The position numbers and the translations under genes are program-made. Under the pieces are notes generated by a model. It did no database searches, was not told the DNA's origin, and saw only the letters and a list, made by a program, of their open reading frames with translations. This document shows positions 1-12,030 of a DNA stretch of 64,000 nucleotides, piece after piece (positions within the stretch are counted from its first letter, which is position 1; the number at the start of each line of letters is the position of its first letter). Source of the stretch: Halicephalobus mephisto. Its lineage: Eukaryota; Nematoda; Chromadorea; Rhabditida; Panagrolaimidae. The stretch covers positions 1-64,000 of the forward strand of contig SWDT01000120.1 in NCBI GenBank assembly GCA_009193035.1. The letters run 5' to 3'.

Positions 1-1110
1 TTTTTAATTGGGTGTTTGAATAAAACGGGTTTATTTTCACTACATTCTTCAACATGTTGATTATATTTATGTTTCGCACTAAAATGTACAAAACATAGAT
101 CGCAAGTATACTGATTACCAGTATGATTGTTGTCTTCAGTATCTCAGAAACGATTTATGTTTTCAATCCAACAATAGTGAGAGTTGTCTTCATTTTGATT
201 ATTAATCAGAAATAGATCTATGATTCGCTCTTCCTTTTGTTTTGAAGTATGAATTCTAATAATTTCTTCTTTTTCATTACTGAAAACATTAATTGCCAAG
301 TTGTTCATCTTTTCGATTTTTGGAATATCGGTTATTTTAATAGGAAATTTAATTGTGTCAAAAGTCAATTCCTTTTCATATTGTTTGTATTTTGAGACTC
401 TTTGGGCGTTTTTTTCAATGGGATGTAAACCTGCTAATAAACACCACCTAAAACATCTTTCGTCTTCGTTTTTAATGTTTACAATAGCTTTCTTGTCCTT
501 GATCCATTTGGGTAATTCCAAACAAGAACCACCTTTAAATGGTCGGTATTTGGATTGATGCATTAATAAGCGATTGATTTTCTGAAAACGCCAATCAGGT
601 CCTTGTAATTCAGCTACTATTAATTTATCAAGCATTTCTGAAATTCTTTCCTATCATCATAAATTAACAAGGGCTTAGTTTTAGTCTTAATGTAATGTTT
701 TATATTTTCACTTAATCTCGACAATTTCACTTCTAAAGTGAAATATATTTTAGCATTTGAAGTCACCATGTCATTAATTACTCCCGTTTCCTTTTTTTCA
801 AAAAACATTCACTTGTTTATTGATAATCTTTAGAAAATAATCAAAGTTTCTTTCCTCAATTATCTCTAAGTACTCGTCGAGGTTAATTGAATTATTTTCA
901 TAAATAGTGTCTTTTGCGATATTTTAAAATCCTTTATATTCAAAAAATAGATTCTTTGAACGGAAATATTTCTTTGAGATTTAGTTCTGGTTGACGTTGC
1001 CTCTGTTAACAACCTGACCAGAAGTTGGGTTACTGTCTTCGGCAGCAGTTCTCGAATTATTTTCTTGGTAGCATTTCGACCAAGTTGGGTTATCACCAGC
1101 GCCTAGTAAT
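1..1110 (-). pseudogene. Polinton/Maverick DNA polymerase B N-terminal region, decayed
   Basis: Read on the minus strand, 635-144 gives a 163-residue open segment with the style of the region in front of the exonuclease domain of Polinton protein-primed DNA polymerases: an 'RPFKGGSCLELPKWI' block, 'KAIVNIKNEDERCFRWC', 'LAGLHPIEKNAQRVSKY' and 'HYCWIENINRF'. An in-frame TGA follows, and the same frame then resumes below position 143 with a C2H2-type finger (YTCDLCFVHF...YNQHVEEC), as in intact family members. Upstream, 808-620 carries a second related piece in another frame, and 1100-870 a fainter one. At least one stop and one frameshift therefore break the gene. The window edge cuts off the catalytic part. 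The family call is from memory of the protein style, without a search. Polintons are large self-synthesising DNA transposons related to viruses; this copy looks dead. Confidence 0.72.
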
Positions 1111-1193
1111 GAATGAAGACTGTTTTTAATTTGATCATTGTCTTCGCGAATATTATTAACACTCTTTATGAATCACGAATACTAGTAGTATAC

Positions 1194-1261
1194 GGTACAT
1201 AGTCACTTTGCTACTGGAAAGCAGAATATTCCACTTTCCAGCAGCAAAGTGACTATGGACC
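1194..1261. repeat. Near-perfect inverted repeat / hairpin
   Basis: Positions 1194-1221 and 1234-1261 are reverse complements over 28 bases with two mismatches. The core is AGTCACTTTGCT on the left and AGCAAAGTGACT on the right, and the loop is 12 nt. It lies about 100 bp beyond the last recognisable polymerase fragment. It could be a MITE, a terminal or subterminal palindrome of the Polinton, or a structured RNA. I see no flanking target duplication that decides between these. Confidence 0.8.
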
Positions 1262-1512
1262 ATTTTTTTAAACATTTCGAAATCAAAGTAAAATCCGTAT
1301 TTTGCACGCAATGTTCAACTAATCTAACTCGTCCAATTGTTGTTTGAAAATTTAATTTCAATTTTTGTGGATTTCTTTAAATTTCTATTTTGACGTTAAC
1401 AAAACTGAAACCGTTTTATTCTCCGCCTTCCAACAATCATGAATCGAACATTGAAAGCTCGACGTGTAGCTATTGTTCCTATTCAAAATCAGGAATGTTG
1501 TCTTTGTTGATT

Positions 1513-1764
1513 ATGGACATTACCTTGTCCGAAAAATTGTATAAAATGAGATTACTAAAAGTAAAAAACAACTTAAAAGAACTTAGTAGTAATCTAAAAC
1601 CTGGCGAAGTTGCTGATGTTAATCAAGTTGCAGAAATTATTAAAAAAGCAGCCTTCCACAAACCGCCTACAGTAAAATTTATTTTTAATTTTTCAAAATA
1701 TATTTAAATTTTTCAGGATTTCGAGATGGAAGTTCTTTCAAAATCCTATATTGTACAAAAATAA
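1513..1764 (+). CDS. Possible small two-exon gene, about 68 residues
   Basis: An ATG at 1513 opens 53 codons with the amphipathic, Lys/Leu/Glu-rich look of coding sequence (SEKLYKMRLLKVKNNLKELS). A GTAAAA donor follows at 1672, and a TTTTTCAG acceptor ends at 1716. A 15-codon second exon then runs to a TAA at 1762-1764 in phase. The frame is also open upstream of the ATG, so the gene could start further 5'. No family is recognised. The end of the second exon (TATTGTACAAAAATAA) is repeated twice more in the repeat just downstream. It may be a real small gene or the remnant of one. Confidence 0.3.
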
Positions 1765-2045
1765 CTTTTAAAATTTTCTATAAAATAAGAAATTTTTAAA
1801 TTTTGAATTGTACAAAAATAACTTTTCAAAAATTTTAAATCTTATATTGTACAAAAATAAATTTTTAAATTTTCTATAAAGTAATTTTTAAAATTTTTAT
1901 AAAATATTATTTTTTTTAATTTTTATAAAATATTATTTTTTAAAATTTTTATAAAATATTATTTTTTTAAAATTTTTATAAAATATTATTTTTTAAAATG
2001 AATTAAATTTCTACAAACTAATTTTTGCTTTTAAAAATAAATAAA
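1740..2045. repeat. AT-rich tandem repeat array
   Basis: Short degenerate units first copy the string around TATTGTACAAAAATAA (three times, 1750-1860). They then become a roughly 30-bp unit built on TTTTTATAAAATATTATTTT (about five copies, 1870-1995). No coding potential is seen. Confidence 0.75.
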
Positions 2046-2085
2046 TTTCCAATTTTCTTAAATTTTTATTTTTTAAATTAAATTT

Positions 2086-5025
2086 TCATTTATCATTATT
2101 TTCACAAATTTTCTTCGCCGTTGCTGGATCTAGTAGCCTCGGATCGTCACATTGGTTGATAGCTGATGACACTAAATCGTCATATAGACAATTTAGAACA
2201 TGTTCATCTGGAACGTAATCCCAAAGTTTGTGTTTTAAATAAAGACAATCAACTTGGATTTGTTGAAGTCCACAACATGAAAAAACACGTAATCTGGCGT
2301 TTTCAATTAACGACCTCAGGCCAACTTTCGTTATTGCTAACATAATTGATTCTTGTTTAAATTCCACTACCGTACTACATTCTATTCTGTCTGCCCACAT
2401 TCTCTCCAAAGCACTACTTATCGATCCTGTGTCGAAGTTTGCTGAAGGTCCGTGTCTTGGAGTCACGTTTCTAACCAATTCAGGAGAACGTTCTTTCCTC
2501 GAAGAATCAGACAACTAAAAACATTCATTTTTCATCCATGACTCATAACCAGTTTTTGATTTTTCAAAATCTTCAATGTTTGAATCGAGGAATTCAACTT
2601 TCAAAATTAAATTAGTTCAAAATCATTTCAAAGCTCGACATTGATCCAAAAGTCAGATTCAGAAGTTCGAAATTACTTCAAAATTTTAAATTATTTCGAA
2701 ATTTTAAATTCAAATGACTTCAAAATTTTAAATTATTTCGAAATTTTAAATTCAAATGACTTCAAAATTTTAAATTATTTCGAAATTTTAAATTCAAATT
2801 ACTTCAAAATTTCGAAATTAATTAAAACTTCAAAATCTATAGTTCTATTAATAAAATCTAAAAAAACTCACAAATACAGAAGTTGTAATCGATACTCTTT
2901 TGATGTATTTAAGAATAGCTTTGATTTCTTTAGCTATTGTTTTCGGAGTTTCATTCTTTTGCCAATTGTACGATTTTACGTAATCATCACAAAGACGCGA
3001 CATTTCAGAACCAGCAAAATCAGAATATCCTTTAAGAACAATTTTCGAAATAGATTCTAAACTATCAATAACAGTCGTTCCAGGAGTCAATTCTGATGTT
3101 CTATTAATTAATTTAAATTGTTCTTGACAAAGATCAATTAAATAAGAAATGTGTTTTTTCTGAGTAATATTTAGGAATTGAGCATAAGCAAGATATCCTT
3201 GTCCAGAAGGCCCACTTTTCACTGATGATTCAGAAATTATTTCTTTTCCAAATTCAGCCAAATCATCGACAGATCCAACAATGATTTTTTCATAAATATT
3301 TAGAGAAAAATTATTAAAAAAACAAGCTTGATCAATTGCAGAAAACGTAATATCACTTGCTGTAAACAAAAGCAAATTCGCCAAAGTTGTCTTCACAGCA
3401 ACCAGATAAGTCTGTTCAAGTTTCTGAATCATCTGAGATATATCGCCAGAAATATTAAGATTATCCCGTTTCTCAGACAAAATTTCGCCAAAAGCCGTTC
3501 TGATTAGAGATATAATATTCTTTCTGCCATTCTCAATCTGACTATTGGCAGCATTCACAACAATACTGTTCTCGATCACAGAACAGTCTTTCCCTGGAAT
3601 TTTAGAAATAAAAATTAGAAAAAATTAAAAATTCAAAAGGTTTAAAGTCAGAGAAGATAATGCATTTTAACACAGTCAAAACAGAATAATAAAGAATATT
3701 AAAAAGTTGGAAAAAATCAAATTTTTAATATTTTAAAAAATTCTCAAAAATATTAAAAAGTTAGAATTCAAAAAGTAATTGTACTTTAAAAATTCTCAAA
3801 AATATTAAAAAGTTGGAATTCAAAAAGTAATTGAAACTTAAAAATTCTTAAAAATATTGAAAAGTTGGAATTCAAAAAGTAATTAAAACTTAAAAACAAT
3901 AAAACTTACATGATATCAATCGACTACAAGCAGACATTTTCCTATAAACTCGGTCCAAAGCCCGGACGTAGATGGCAGAATCTCTGGAATCAGTTGAATT
4001 GCTGAATCTAGCATTGACAGTTGATTCAAATTCTTCCAAAAATTTATCAATAAGTTGAATAAAAGTCCGATCGTCAGCATGGGAGAACAACTGCGGATAC
4101 AAATTCACTGCTATGGACAAAGTCGTCAAAAAATTACAACAACCATTTTCAGCAAATTCCAGAATATCACCAAATGAATTTGTTTTTAAACAATCGAGAT
4201 CTGCTTGAATTTGATCTTTCCATATATCGACCATTTTTTCTTCAAGTTCGTGTCGAGGAACCCCGAGTTCTTGCAAAAGTTGGACGGCTTCGACAACTTC
4301 ATCAGCGGATATCAGTCGAGAAGGCAGTTTCGCTCGTAACTGGAAACAATTGTTAAATGAAATCAAAGTTAAATTTTACCTTTTCTTCGATTTCGGATAT
4401 CAATTCTACCGTATCGTTGTAAATTCCGACCATAGACGGGACGTTTTTATATTGAACAAGCTTATGTTTCACAGAACAATAATTAGTGACGGCTTTCTTG
4501 AGTTCTTTCTGGTCTATGAAGACTTGGAGTCGTTGAGGAAGCTTGACTATGAACTGCAGTCCCTTGACAGTCTTGCTGGCGTCGTTGAGCTTCTTCACAT
4601 TCGCCCGATGTCGAACGAATATATCACACAAGGAGTCATTCAGCGCCACCACGTTTTCCATCTTCTTCGATACCGTGCTGAGATTCTAAAAAATTACATA
4701 TAAAAAGTTAAAAATCACAAAAATTTACATCACACATTTGAGAAAACTGGTCTTGCATGCTTCTTACGGTATTCGTTGCTGACAGGAATTTACTGTAATT
4801 TTCATATACAAGTTGTTGCATTTCTGAATCTAATCTCCGGACCTAAAGAAGGATATAATTTATCCAAAAAATCGATGAAAAACGTACACTTTGAACCATG
4901 TCTTCTTCGATTGCAACTAGTTCATCGAGGCCCTTCTTGTGAACCAGTCCATTCACGTACACTTCTGGACGGAATTCCGCCGAATTAAGATTCATCGGAT
5001 GTTTCTCAGGAGAAGGATCGTCCAT
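2086..5025 (-). CDS. vps51: VPS51 homologue, GARP/EARP tethering complex subunit
   Basis: Six exons join in phase on the minus strand: 5025-4888, 4842-4729, 4685-4380, 4339-3910, 3593-2872 and 2514-2086 (712 residues; vertebrate VPS51 is nearly 800). The family signature lies in exons 1-2: '[12 protein letters not shown]...[14 protein letters not shown]' followed by '[19 protein letters not shown]' and '[14 protein letters not shown]', the Vps51/Vps67 N-terminal coiled coil. Exon 3 has '[15 protein letters not shown]' and '[13 protein letters not shown]', also typical. Exon 6 carries the conserved C-terminal '[13 protein letters not shown]'. VPS51 is a rod subunit of GARP (VPS51-54) at the trans-Golgi and of EARP on recycling endosomes, where it tethers incoming vesicles and binds SNAREs. 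The ATG at 5025 is the first in frame before the signature. Exon 6 starts with TTG after a TTTTTAG acceptor. Two introns carry tandem repeats. Confidence 0.93.
2655..2820. repeat. Tandem repeat in VPS51 intron 5
   Basis: Roughly 42-bp units built from TTCAAAATTTTAAATTATTT and CGAAATTTTAAATTCAAATG occur about four times, nearly identical. They lie wholly inside the intron between the last two VPS51 exons. Confidence 0.85.
3700..3900. repeat. Tandem repeat in VPS51 intron 4
   Basis: Units of about 54 bp based on AAAATATTAAAAAGTTGGAA and TTCAAAAAGTAATTGAAACT occur three to four times. They end just before the splice donor of exon 4. Confidence 0.8.
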
Positions 5026-6790
5026 TTTCGAAAAACAAAAAAATAAAAACACGTTCGTTCATCCAACAAGAAGAAACCTGCAGTGTGCGCGCAACATTCC
5101 GGCAGTTCAAAAAAATTTAAAAAATAAAAAAAAATTTTCCATTTTTTAAAAACTATTTTCTTTATATATATATTACGAAATAAATGAATATAATTATTTT
5201 TTGCAAAATTAATTAAATTCAAATGTATTTTTAATTTTTCAAAATTCGTTATTTTTGAATTAAATTTTTGAACAGAACTGTCGATTTTTGAACTTTCGAA
5301 TCAAATTCGATTTTAAACCGATTTGGAAGTAATTTGAGTTTGGAAATAAAAATATTCGAATTGGATTAATTTGGTTGAGAAAACAAAGATTTTGAATCCG
5401 AATCGAAATAGTTCAATTTTAAAATAGAAATGTTCGAATTCGAATTAGATTAGTTTTAATTCGGAAATTGAGAGATTCGAATCGAAATAGTTTAATTCGA
5501 AAAAATAAATATTTGTTTTCAAATCAAATTAGTCTCAATTCGAAAATAGAAATATTGGAATTCGAATTAGATTAGTTATAGTTCGAAAATTGAGAGATTC
5601 GAATCGAAATAGTTTAATTTCAAAATAGAAATGTCCGAATTCGAATTGAATTAGCTCTAGTTCGAAAATTGAGAGATTCAAATTCGAATCAAAATAGTTC
5701 AATTTCAAAATAGAAATATCCGAATTCGAATTAGATTAGTTCTAGTTCGAAAATTGAGAGATTCAAATTCGAATCGAAATAGTCCCAATTCGAAAATAGA
5801 AATGTCCGAATTCGAATCAAATTAGTTCCAGTTCGAAAATAGAAATGTTCGAATTCGAAAATTCGACAACTTTGTTTCCGATTATTGACTTTTCAAGTTA
5901 CCAAGGGATAAATTCCGTCACTTTGCTAAAGGGGTTTTATCCGGAAGTTTCCAGCCCTTTCAGAATCGTCTGGCGTAAAAATTCCGTTTTATATTTTTTA
6001 TAATTTTTTGCTTTTATAAAATTTAAATATTTTCAATTTTTTCATTTTCAAAATTTCAAATTTATTTAAAATTTTTAAAAATATTACAATTTTAATTTTT
6101 AAAAATTTCAAAATTTTCAAATTTAAAAATTATTTAAAAATTATTTCTTAAATATTAAAATTTTTTGTTTTCTAAAAAGTTCAAAAAAATTCTTCAATTT
6201 TAAAGTAATTTTTAATTTTTTCCATTTTTATAGCACTTTTATGTTTTTTTCATTTTTATTACTTTTTTAAATTTTTTTCCATTTTTATAACGTTTTTAGT
6301 TTTTTCTTCATTTCCGTAATACTTTTAATTTTTCGTTTTTAATCATTTCTTTCCGCTTTTTAATATTTCTAAAATTTTGTACTTTTATGTTTACTTCAAT
6401 CTTCTTAAATTTTTACAATATTTTTATTTTTAAGATTTCTGATTTTAAAACTTTTATAATTTCAATTTTTTAAACTTTTTATTTTTAAAAAATTTTCTCT
6501 AATTTTAAATTTTAATTTTTTTAGATTTTTTTTATTTTTTAAAATTTTTCTAATTTTTATTTTTATTTTTTTTACTTTTTATTTTTTTATTTTTTATTTT
6601 TTATATTCTATTTTTTATTTTTTACTTTTTTTATTTTTTTACTTTTTTACTTTTTTTAATTTTTCTAATTTTTATTTTTTTTAAAATTTAAATTTAATTT
6701 TTAATTTTAAAAATGTTTGTTTTCCTTTTTTATCTTGTTTTCTAATTATTTTTACTTTTATTATATTTCTAAATTTTCTTTATTTTTACA
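5026..6790. repeat. Intergenic block: minisatellite of about 92 bp plus low-complexity T/A tract
   Basis: From about 5270 to 5880 a degenerate unit of roughly 90 bp repeats about six times. Its landmarks are TTCGAATTCGAATTAGATTA, TTGAGAGATTC and ATCGAAATAGTTCAATTT. From 5990 to 6720 the sequence is almost only runs of T and A (TTTTTATTTTT-type). I see no gene, RNA or transposon in this block. The VPS51 promoter must lie at its left edge. Confidence 0.8.
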
Positions 6791-6794
6791 AGAC

Positions 6795-7807
6795 ATGAAT
6801 TTCACTAGGATAAAACCACTTTGGACATTTCAATTCCCTCCAGAACTAAGTAAATTTTCTTTTTTCACATATTTTTTGCAAAAAATGGAAACCGTTTTTT
6901 GATTCTTGGAAAACAAAAATTTTCAAACAACTTTATGGTTTTTTTGTAAATTAAATGAATTATTTTAATTAATAAAAATCGAAATTTTTTAACAAAATTC
7001 ATATATGGATAAAAACAAATTTTCGTGGATGTCAGGATAGAAAACAAATATTTATTAATAAATTTTTTAATAACAAAACAGACAATAATTATTTTTATCA
7101 CACAAAAAACAATCGAAAATCTCACTCAAGTCTCACAGTACCCCATGGTCCCGATGTTCAAACTACCTCATCAAGTGCTCTCTTTCTGGTGCAGTTTCTA
7201 TCTTAATATTTACATAACTTTCAACACAAAAAAACTGAAATTCTTCCTATGTCCTACAGTACCCTATAGTCCCTGACATTCAGGCTATTATTTTATATCT
7301 TCTCTCTAGTCTAGTTTTCTGTTCTAACATTTGCATAATTATTTTTAATATAACAATCCAGGGTTTTCTTATGTCCTACAGTACCCTATAGTACCTGATA
7401 TTCAGGCTATCGTTTCGATTCTTTTCTCTCTAGTCTAGTTTTCTGTTCTAACATTTGCATAATTATTTTCAACATAAAACAACAAAGATCCTCGCTCATG
7501 CCCTACAGTATTCCGCTCTCCCTGATGCTCAGGCTATCTCTCCAGGCCCCTTCTTTCTAGTTTAGTTTCTGTGCCGGCGGTGGATAATCCTTTAGTCCAA
7601 ATAAAATGCGTTTTTTAAGCTCAAAAAATGTTTTTGAATTTTTTCTGAAATTTCATTTTTTAAATATTCAAACATTGTTCGTCTCAAAAAATATCCAATC
7701 AGTTTTGCTTTTTTTAATTTTTATTTTAATTTTTGGTTTTCGCCTCAGGCAAATATTTGCCACTTGACTTGGCATGTATGGAAGCCTGCTCGAGGGAACT
7801 TGGATAA
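6795..7807 (+). CDS. Possible two-exon micro-gene, 37 residues
   Basis: ATG at 6795 opens 18 codons (NFTRIKPLWTFQFPPEL) ending at a GTAAAT donor (exon end 6849). An acceptor CGCCTCAG ends at 7748. The exon after it joins in phase and reads KYLPLDLACMEACSREL, then Gly and TAA at 7805-7807, with an AATAAA overlapping the stop. Both exons have better codon texture than the T/A-rich surroundings, and the phases agree, but the chance of coincidence is real. The 899-nt intron would contain the repeat at 7130-7590. No family is recognised. Confidence 0.28.
7130..7590. repeat. Tandem repeat of about 120 bp
   Basis: Four diverging units share TCCTACAGTACCCTATAGT, TTCAGGCTAT, TCTCTAGTCTAGTTTTCTG and ACATTTGCATAATTATTTT. 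The first unit (from about 7130) and the last (to about 7590) are the most diverged. The pyrimidine-rich units resemble 3' splice sites but have no coding partner. Confidence 0.85.
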
Positions 7808-8500
7808 TAAAAACTGTCATTACAGTAATTCCGAAATTTTTATTTTTTAAATACTTTCGAAAAATTAAATTTTATTTTTTAATAATTTTTCAAAAATTAA
7901 AAATTTTTATTTTTTAACATTTTTAAAAAGTTAAATATTTTCAAAAAAATTTATTTTTAAATATTTTTCGAAAAATTTAATTTTTTAATATTTTTCGAAA
8001 AATTAAATTTTTTAATTTTTGAAGAAATTAATTTTTTAATTTTTGAAAAAAAAATTTATTTTTAAATATTTTCCAAAAATTTTATTTTTAATTTTTTTAA
8101 AATTTTTTAGAATAAAATTATCTCAATTTTCTTTGCAAATATTTGTTGGAAATTTAAATCTGAAATCATGACTAAAAATTTTGAGCAATTTCACGACTTT
8201 CATTTTTGTTCTTGGGCATTTCCGTGTTAGGATGTGATCAAATTACTACCAGAAGACGGCTCATAATTGCTTCTGGAGATTTTTCTTTTTTACGAAAAAA
8301 TTTTAAATGAATTTCGAAGCTCTTGATTGATTCTGGCTTAACTTGTCAAAAAAGTGGATTTAAAAAATTTTTTTATTTTTCAAGTTTTTTTCGTTCATAA
8401 ACAAAAATTATTTTTTTTTCAAAGTTGATTTATATTTAATCCTATAATGGTTGTTCAGTAATCTCGATGACATCTTTCCCAAGATTACCATAATATTTCT
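7808..8500. other. Intergenic, no gene seen
   Basis: The block is mostly A/T runs. One short segment (8231-8266) follows a TTAG acceptor-like site and reads DVIKLLPEDGS plus stop. It does not phase with any exon I can find, so it is not called a gene. Confidence 0.5.
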
Positions 8501-9990
8501 GATATCTATGACGAAAAAAATTTCGAAATTTTATAAATGAGAAGTTTTAAAATTTTAAAAGTAAAAAAAATCTTAAAAATTTTAAAAATGGCGAAAATTA
8601 TTGTTTTTATATAAAATAAAAATTTTTTAACTTTTATAAATAAAAAATTTTCGAATTTGTGCGAAATAAAAATTTTCGATTTTATGTAAAATAAAAATCT
8701 TTTAACTTTTATAAATAAAAAATTTTCGAATTTGTGCGAAATAAAAATTTTCGATTTTATATGAAATAAAAATAAAAAAGTTTTGATTTTATGTGAAATA
8801 AAAATTTTCGATTTTATATAAAATTAAAATCTTTTAACTTTTATAAATAAAAAAGTTTCAATTTTATGTGAAATAAAAATAAAAAATTTTTGAATTTGTG
8901 TAAAATGAAGATTTTTTAAATTCTATAAATAAAAAGTTTTTAAATTTTACATGCATTGAAGACTTTCGAGATTTCATACGTGACGAAAATCTTTAAGATT
9001 ATTTGTGACGAAAATTTGGGATTATATATGTGATGAAAATTTATAATTTTATGTTTGATAAAAAATTTTAAGAATTTATACAAGATAAAAATCTAGGCTT
9101 TTATCTGTGGTGGAGAACTTTAAGGGTTTATATATAATGAAATTTAGGATTTTGTGTGTGATGAAGAACTTTGAGATTTTATGTTTGACGAAAGTTTTTG
9201 TGATTTCATGTTTGATGAAAATTTTGAAATTTTTGTACTTAACGAAGATATATGAAATTCCATATATAATGAAAATTTAGGATTTTATCTATAATTAAAA
9301 TTTTCAAAGTTTTGTGTGACGGAAGTTTTTGAGATTTCATATATGTTGAAGATTTCCAAATTTTTGTAGTTAATGAAGATATATAAAATCCCATATATAA
9401 TGAAAATTTAGGATTTTATGAATGATGAATAATTTTTGAGATTTTGTGATTTCATATATGTTGAAAATTTTTAAGATTTTGAGATTTCATATATGTTGAA
9501 AATTTCCAAATTTTTGTACTTAATGAAGATATATGAAATCCCATATATAATGAAAATTTAGAATTTTATTAATGATGAATAATTTTTGAGGTTTTATCTA
9601 TAATTAAAATTTTCAAAGTTTTGTGTGACGGAAGTTTTTGAGATTTCATATATGTTGAAGATTTCCAAATTTTTGTAGTTAATGAAGATATATAAAATCC
9701 CATATATAATGAAAATTAAAAATTTTATTAATGATGAAAATTTTTAAGATTTTGTGATTTCATATATGTTGAAAATTTTTAAGATTTTGTGATTTCATAT
9801 ATAATCACAATTTCCAAATTTTTGTACTTAATGAAGATATATAAAATCCCATATATAATGAAAATTAAAAATTTTATTAATGATGAATAATTTTTGAGGT
9901 TTTATCTATAATTAAAATTTTTAAGATTTTGTGTGACGGAAGTTTTTAAGACTTTATACGTGAAGAAAAAGAAATGCTACCATTTGGTTA
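8500..9990. repeat. Long tandem-repeat region with higher-order units
   Basis: 8500-8960 is built from AAATAAAAATTTTCGATTTT-type units of 40-90 bp. From about 8980 to 9990 a different set repeats: GATTTCATATATGTTGAAAA, TTTTTGTACTTAATGAAGAT, ATCCCATATATAATGAAAAT and TGTGTGACGGAAGTTTTT. These short units are grouped into higher-order blocks of roughly 300 bp, seen at about 9290-9590, 9590-9740 and 9780-9960. No open frame is credible. Confidence 0.85.
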
Positions 9991-12030
9991 ATAACACGGA
10001 AACTTAGACAACTAGTTGCTCAAATCAATGACAAAAACCAGATGTTTCATAAAACAACCACGAGTACTTTTTTAATAATTTTGTTTTCGTGTTTTCAAAA
10101 TTCTAATTTGCTTGAATGGTAATCCTCTGAAATCCTCTGAGATTTTTCCGACAACTTTGAAACCTTTGAAGATTTTTTGGGAACTTCTGAAGCCATGCAA
10201 GATCTCGTGGCAATTTTCAGAGCATTTTAAAATGCAAAAGTTTTTAAAATTTAAGATTTTCATAAAAATCTAAATATTTCTAGATTATTTCGGAAATTTC
10301 TAAATATTCCAGAATCCAGTGGAAAATTTCAAAATTTCTAAAAATTTTTAAAATATCGGTTTTCAGAATTTCGTAGAGCTTTTTAAAATTCCAGAATTTA
10401 GTGAAAGATTCTGAATTATTTAAAAATTTTATATAAATTTTCGAAATTTTTTGAGATTTTACAGAAACTTAAAATTTCGAAAAATTTGGAATTTTTCAGA
10501 ATCTAAAACAGGATTCTGAAACTTCGATTTTTTCACGGAAGGAACCCTTCTGAATCTCGTTGAACTTTTTGGAATATTCCTGAATCTGGTACAGAATTCT
10601 GAAGGTTTTAAAAATCTCAAAAATTGAACATAATTTTTATTTTTTATTTTTTCAAAGAAACTAATTTCGGAAAATTTTCAACTTCTTAGAAAATCCCAAA
10701 AATCCGAAATAATTTTAACTTTTTTAATTTTTTCTAAGAAACTAATTTTGAAAAAGATTTAAAATAAAAATTTCTAACTTAGAAAATCCCAAAAATTCGT
10801 CATAAAATAATTTAATAATTTTTATTTTTTTTAAATTTTTTAGAAAATTCAAAAAAATTTATTTTTAAAAAAATTTTTATTTTTATAATATTTTAATTTT
10901 TAAAATATAAAATAAAGACCTTTAATTTTTTGGAAGTTGTAGAAATCTGCCCCAAAAAATTGTAGTTCCTCCCACCTCTGACTTTTTTAATAGTGTAATT
11001 TATAATCAATTTTGAAAATATAAAAATTTTCAACTTCTTAGAAAATTCCAAAATTGGTCATGAGATAATTTTGAAACAATTTTTATTTTTAAATTTTTAA
11101 AGAAAAAATATTTTAAGAAATTTAAAAACAAAAATTTTCGTTTTTAAATTTTTTATAAAAGTTTTATAAAAATTTCTATTTTTATTTTTTTCAAAAAAAT
11201 ACTTTTAGGAATTTCCTAAAAAGTTAGAAATTGTTAAATTTTTCATTAAAATTTTAGAAAATTTTCAACTTTTTAGAAAACAGAAATTTTCATAAAATTT
11301 CAATTTTTTTAATTTAAAAATTTTCAAGTTTTTTCCAAAAAAAATACTTTTAGGAATTTTCTAAAAAGTTAGAAATTTTTCATAAAAGTTTTATAAAAAT
11401 TTCTATTTTTAATTTTTTCAATAGAATAAATTTTGAACGAACATCTAAAATAGGAAATTTTTAAATTTCCTAGTTGACTCCGGAAATTCGTGTCGAGACC
11501 ATTTCCGTTTTTTAAATAGCATGATTTTTTTTATTACATTTGTCCAATTTTTGGAATTTAAAAAAATGGTCGTTTTACGTCACAAAACAAAAAATACGAA
11601 AATTATTTTTAAAAATTTCGTAATTTTTAAAAATCTTTCTTTATGGCGATTTTAAAACTTATAATTTTCACTAATTTTACCATTCTTCGTGACATTAATG
11701 ACATCTTGCAAAATTTCATCTGGGCTTTAACCACCTGTTAGTTTTTATCGAATGTGAAAAATATTGTCCGTTAAAATTTATATTTTTTAAGTCACAGTTT
11801 TTTAAAATTTCAATTTCTTAAATCACAGTTTTTTAAAATTATAAATTTCCCAAAAATTTTTTTAAGTTTTAATTTTTTAAATTATTATTTTTTTACTTAT
11901 ATTTTTTTAAATTTAGAAAGTGTCCAAATTTTGGAAGTCTTTAACTTTTTTGGAAACGTCGAGGCAATTCACCTAATGGTGTTTTTAATTATTTTACGGT
12001 TTCTGGAGTCGTTGACAGTTTTAAAATGTA
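9990..12030. other. Intergenic AT-rich, no gene seen
   Basis: There are diffuse repeats of TTTCTAAAAATTTTTAAAAT and TTTTTATTTTTTCAAAG types. Positions 11475-11510 hold a 'TTCGTGTCGAGACCATTTCC' string. Variants of it recur at 13840-13860, 33850-33880, 46770-46790 and 47030-47045. No exon chain could be assembled here. Confidence 0.6.
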
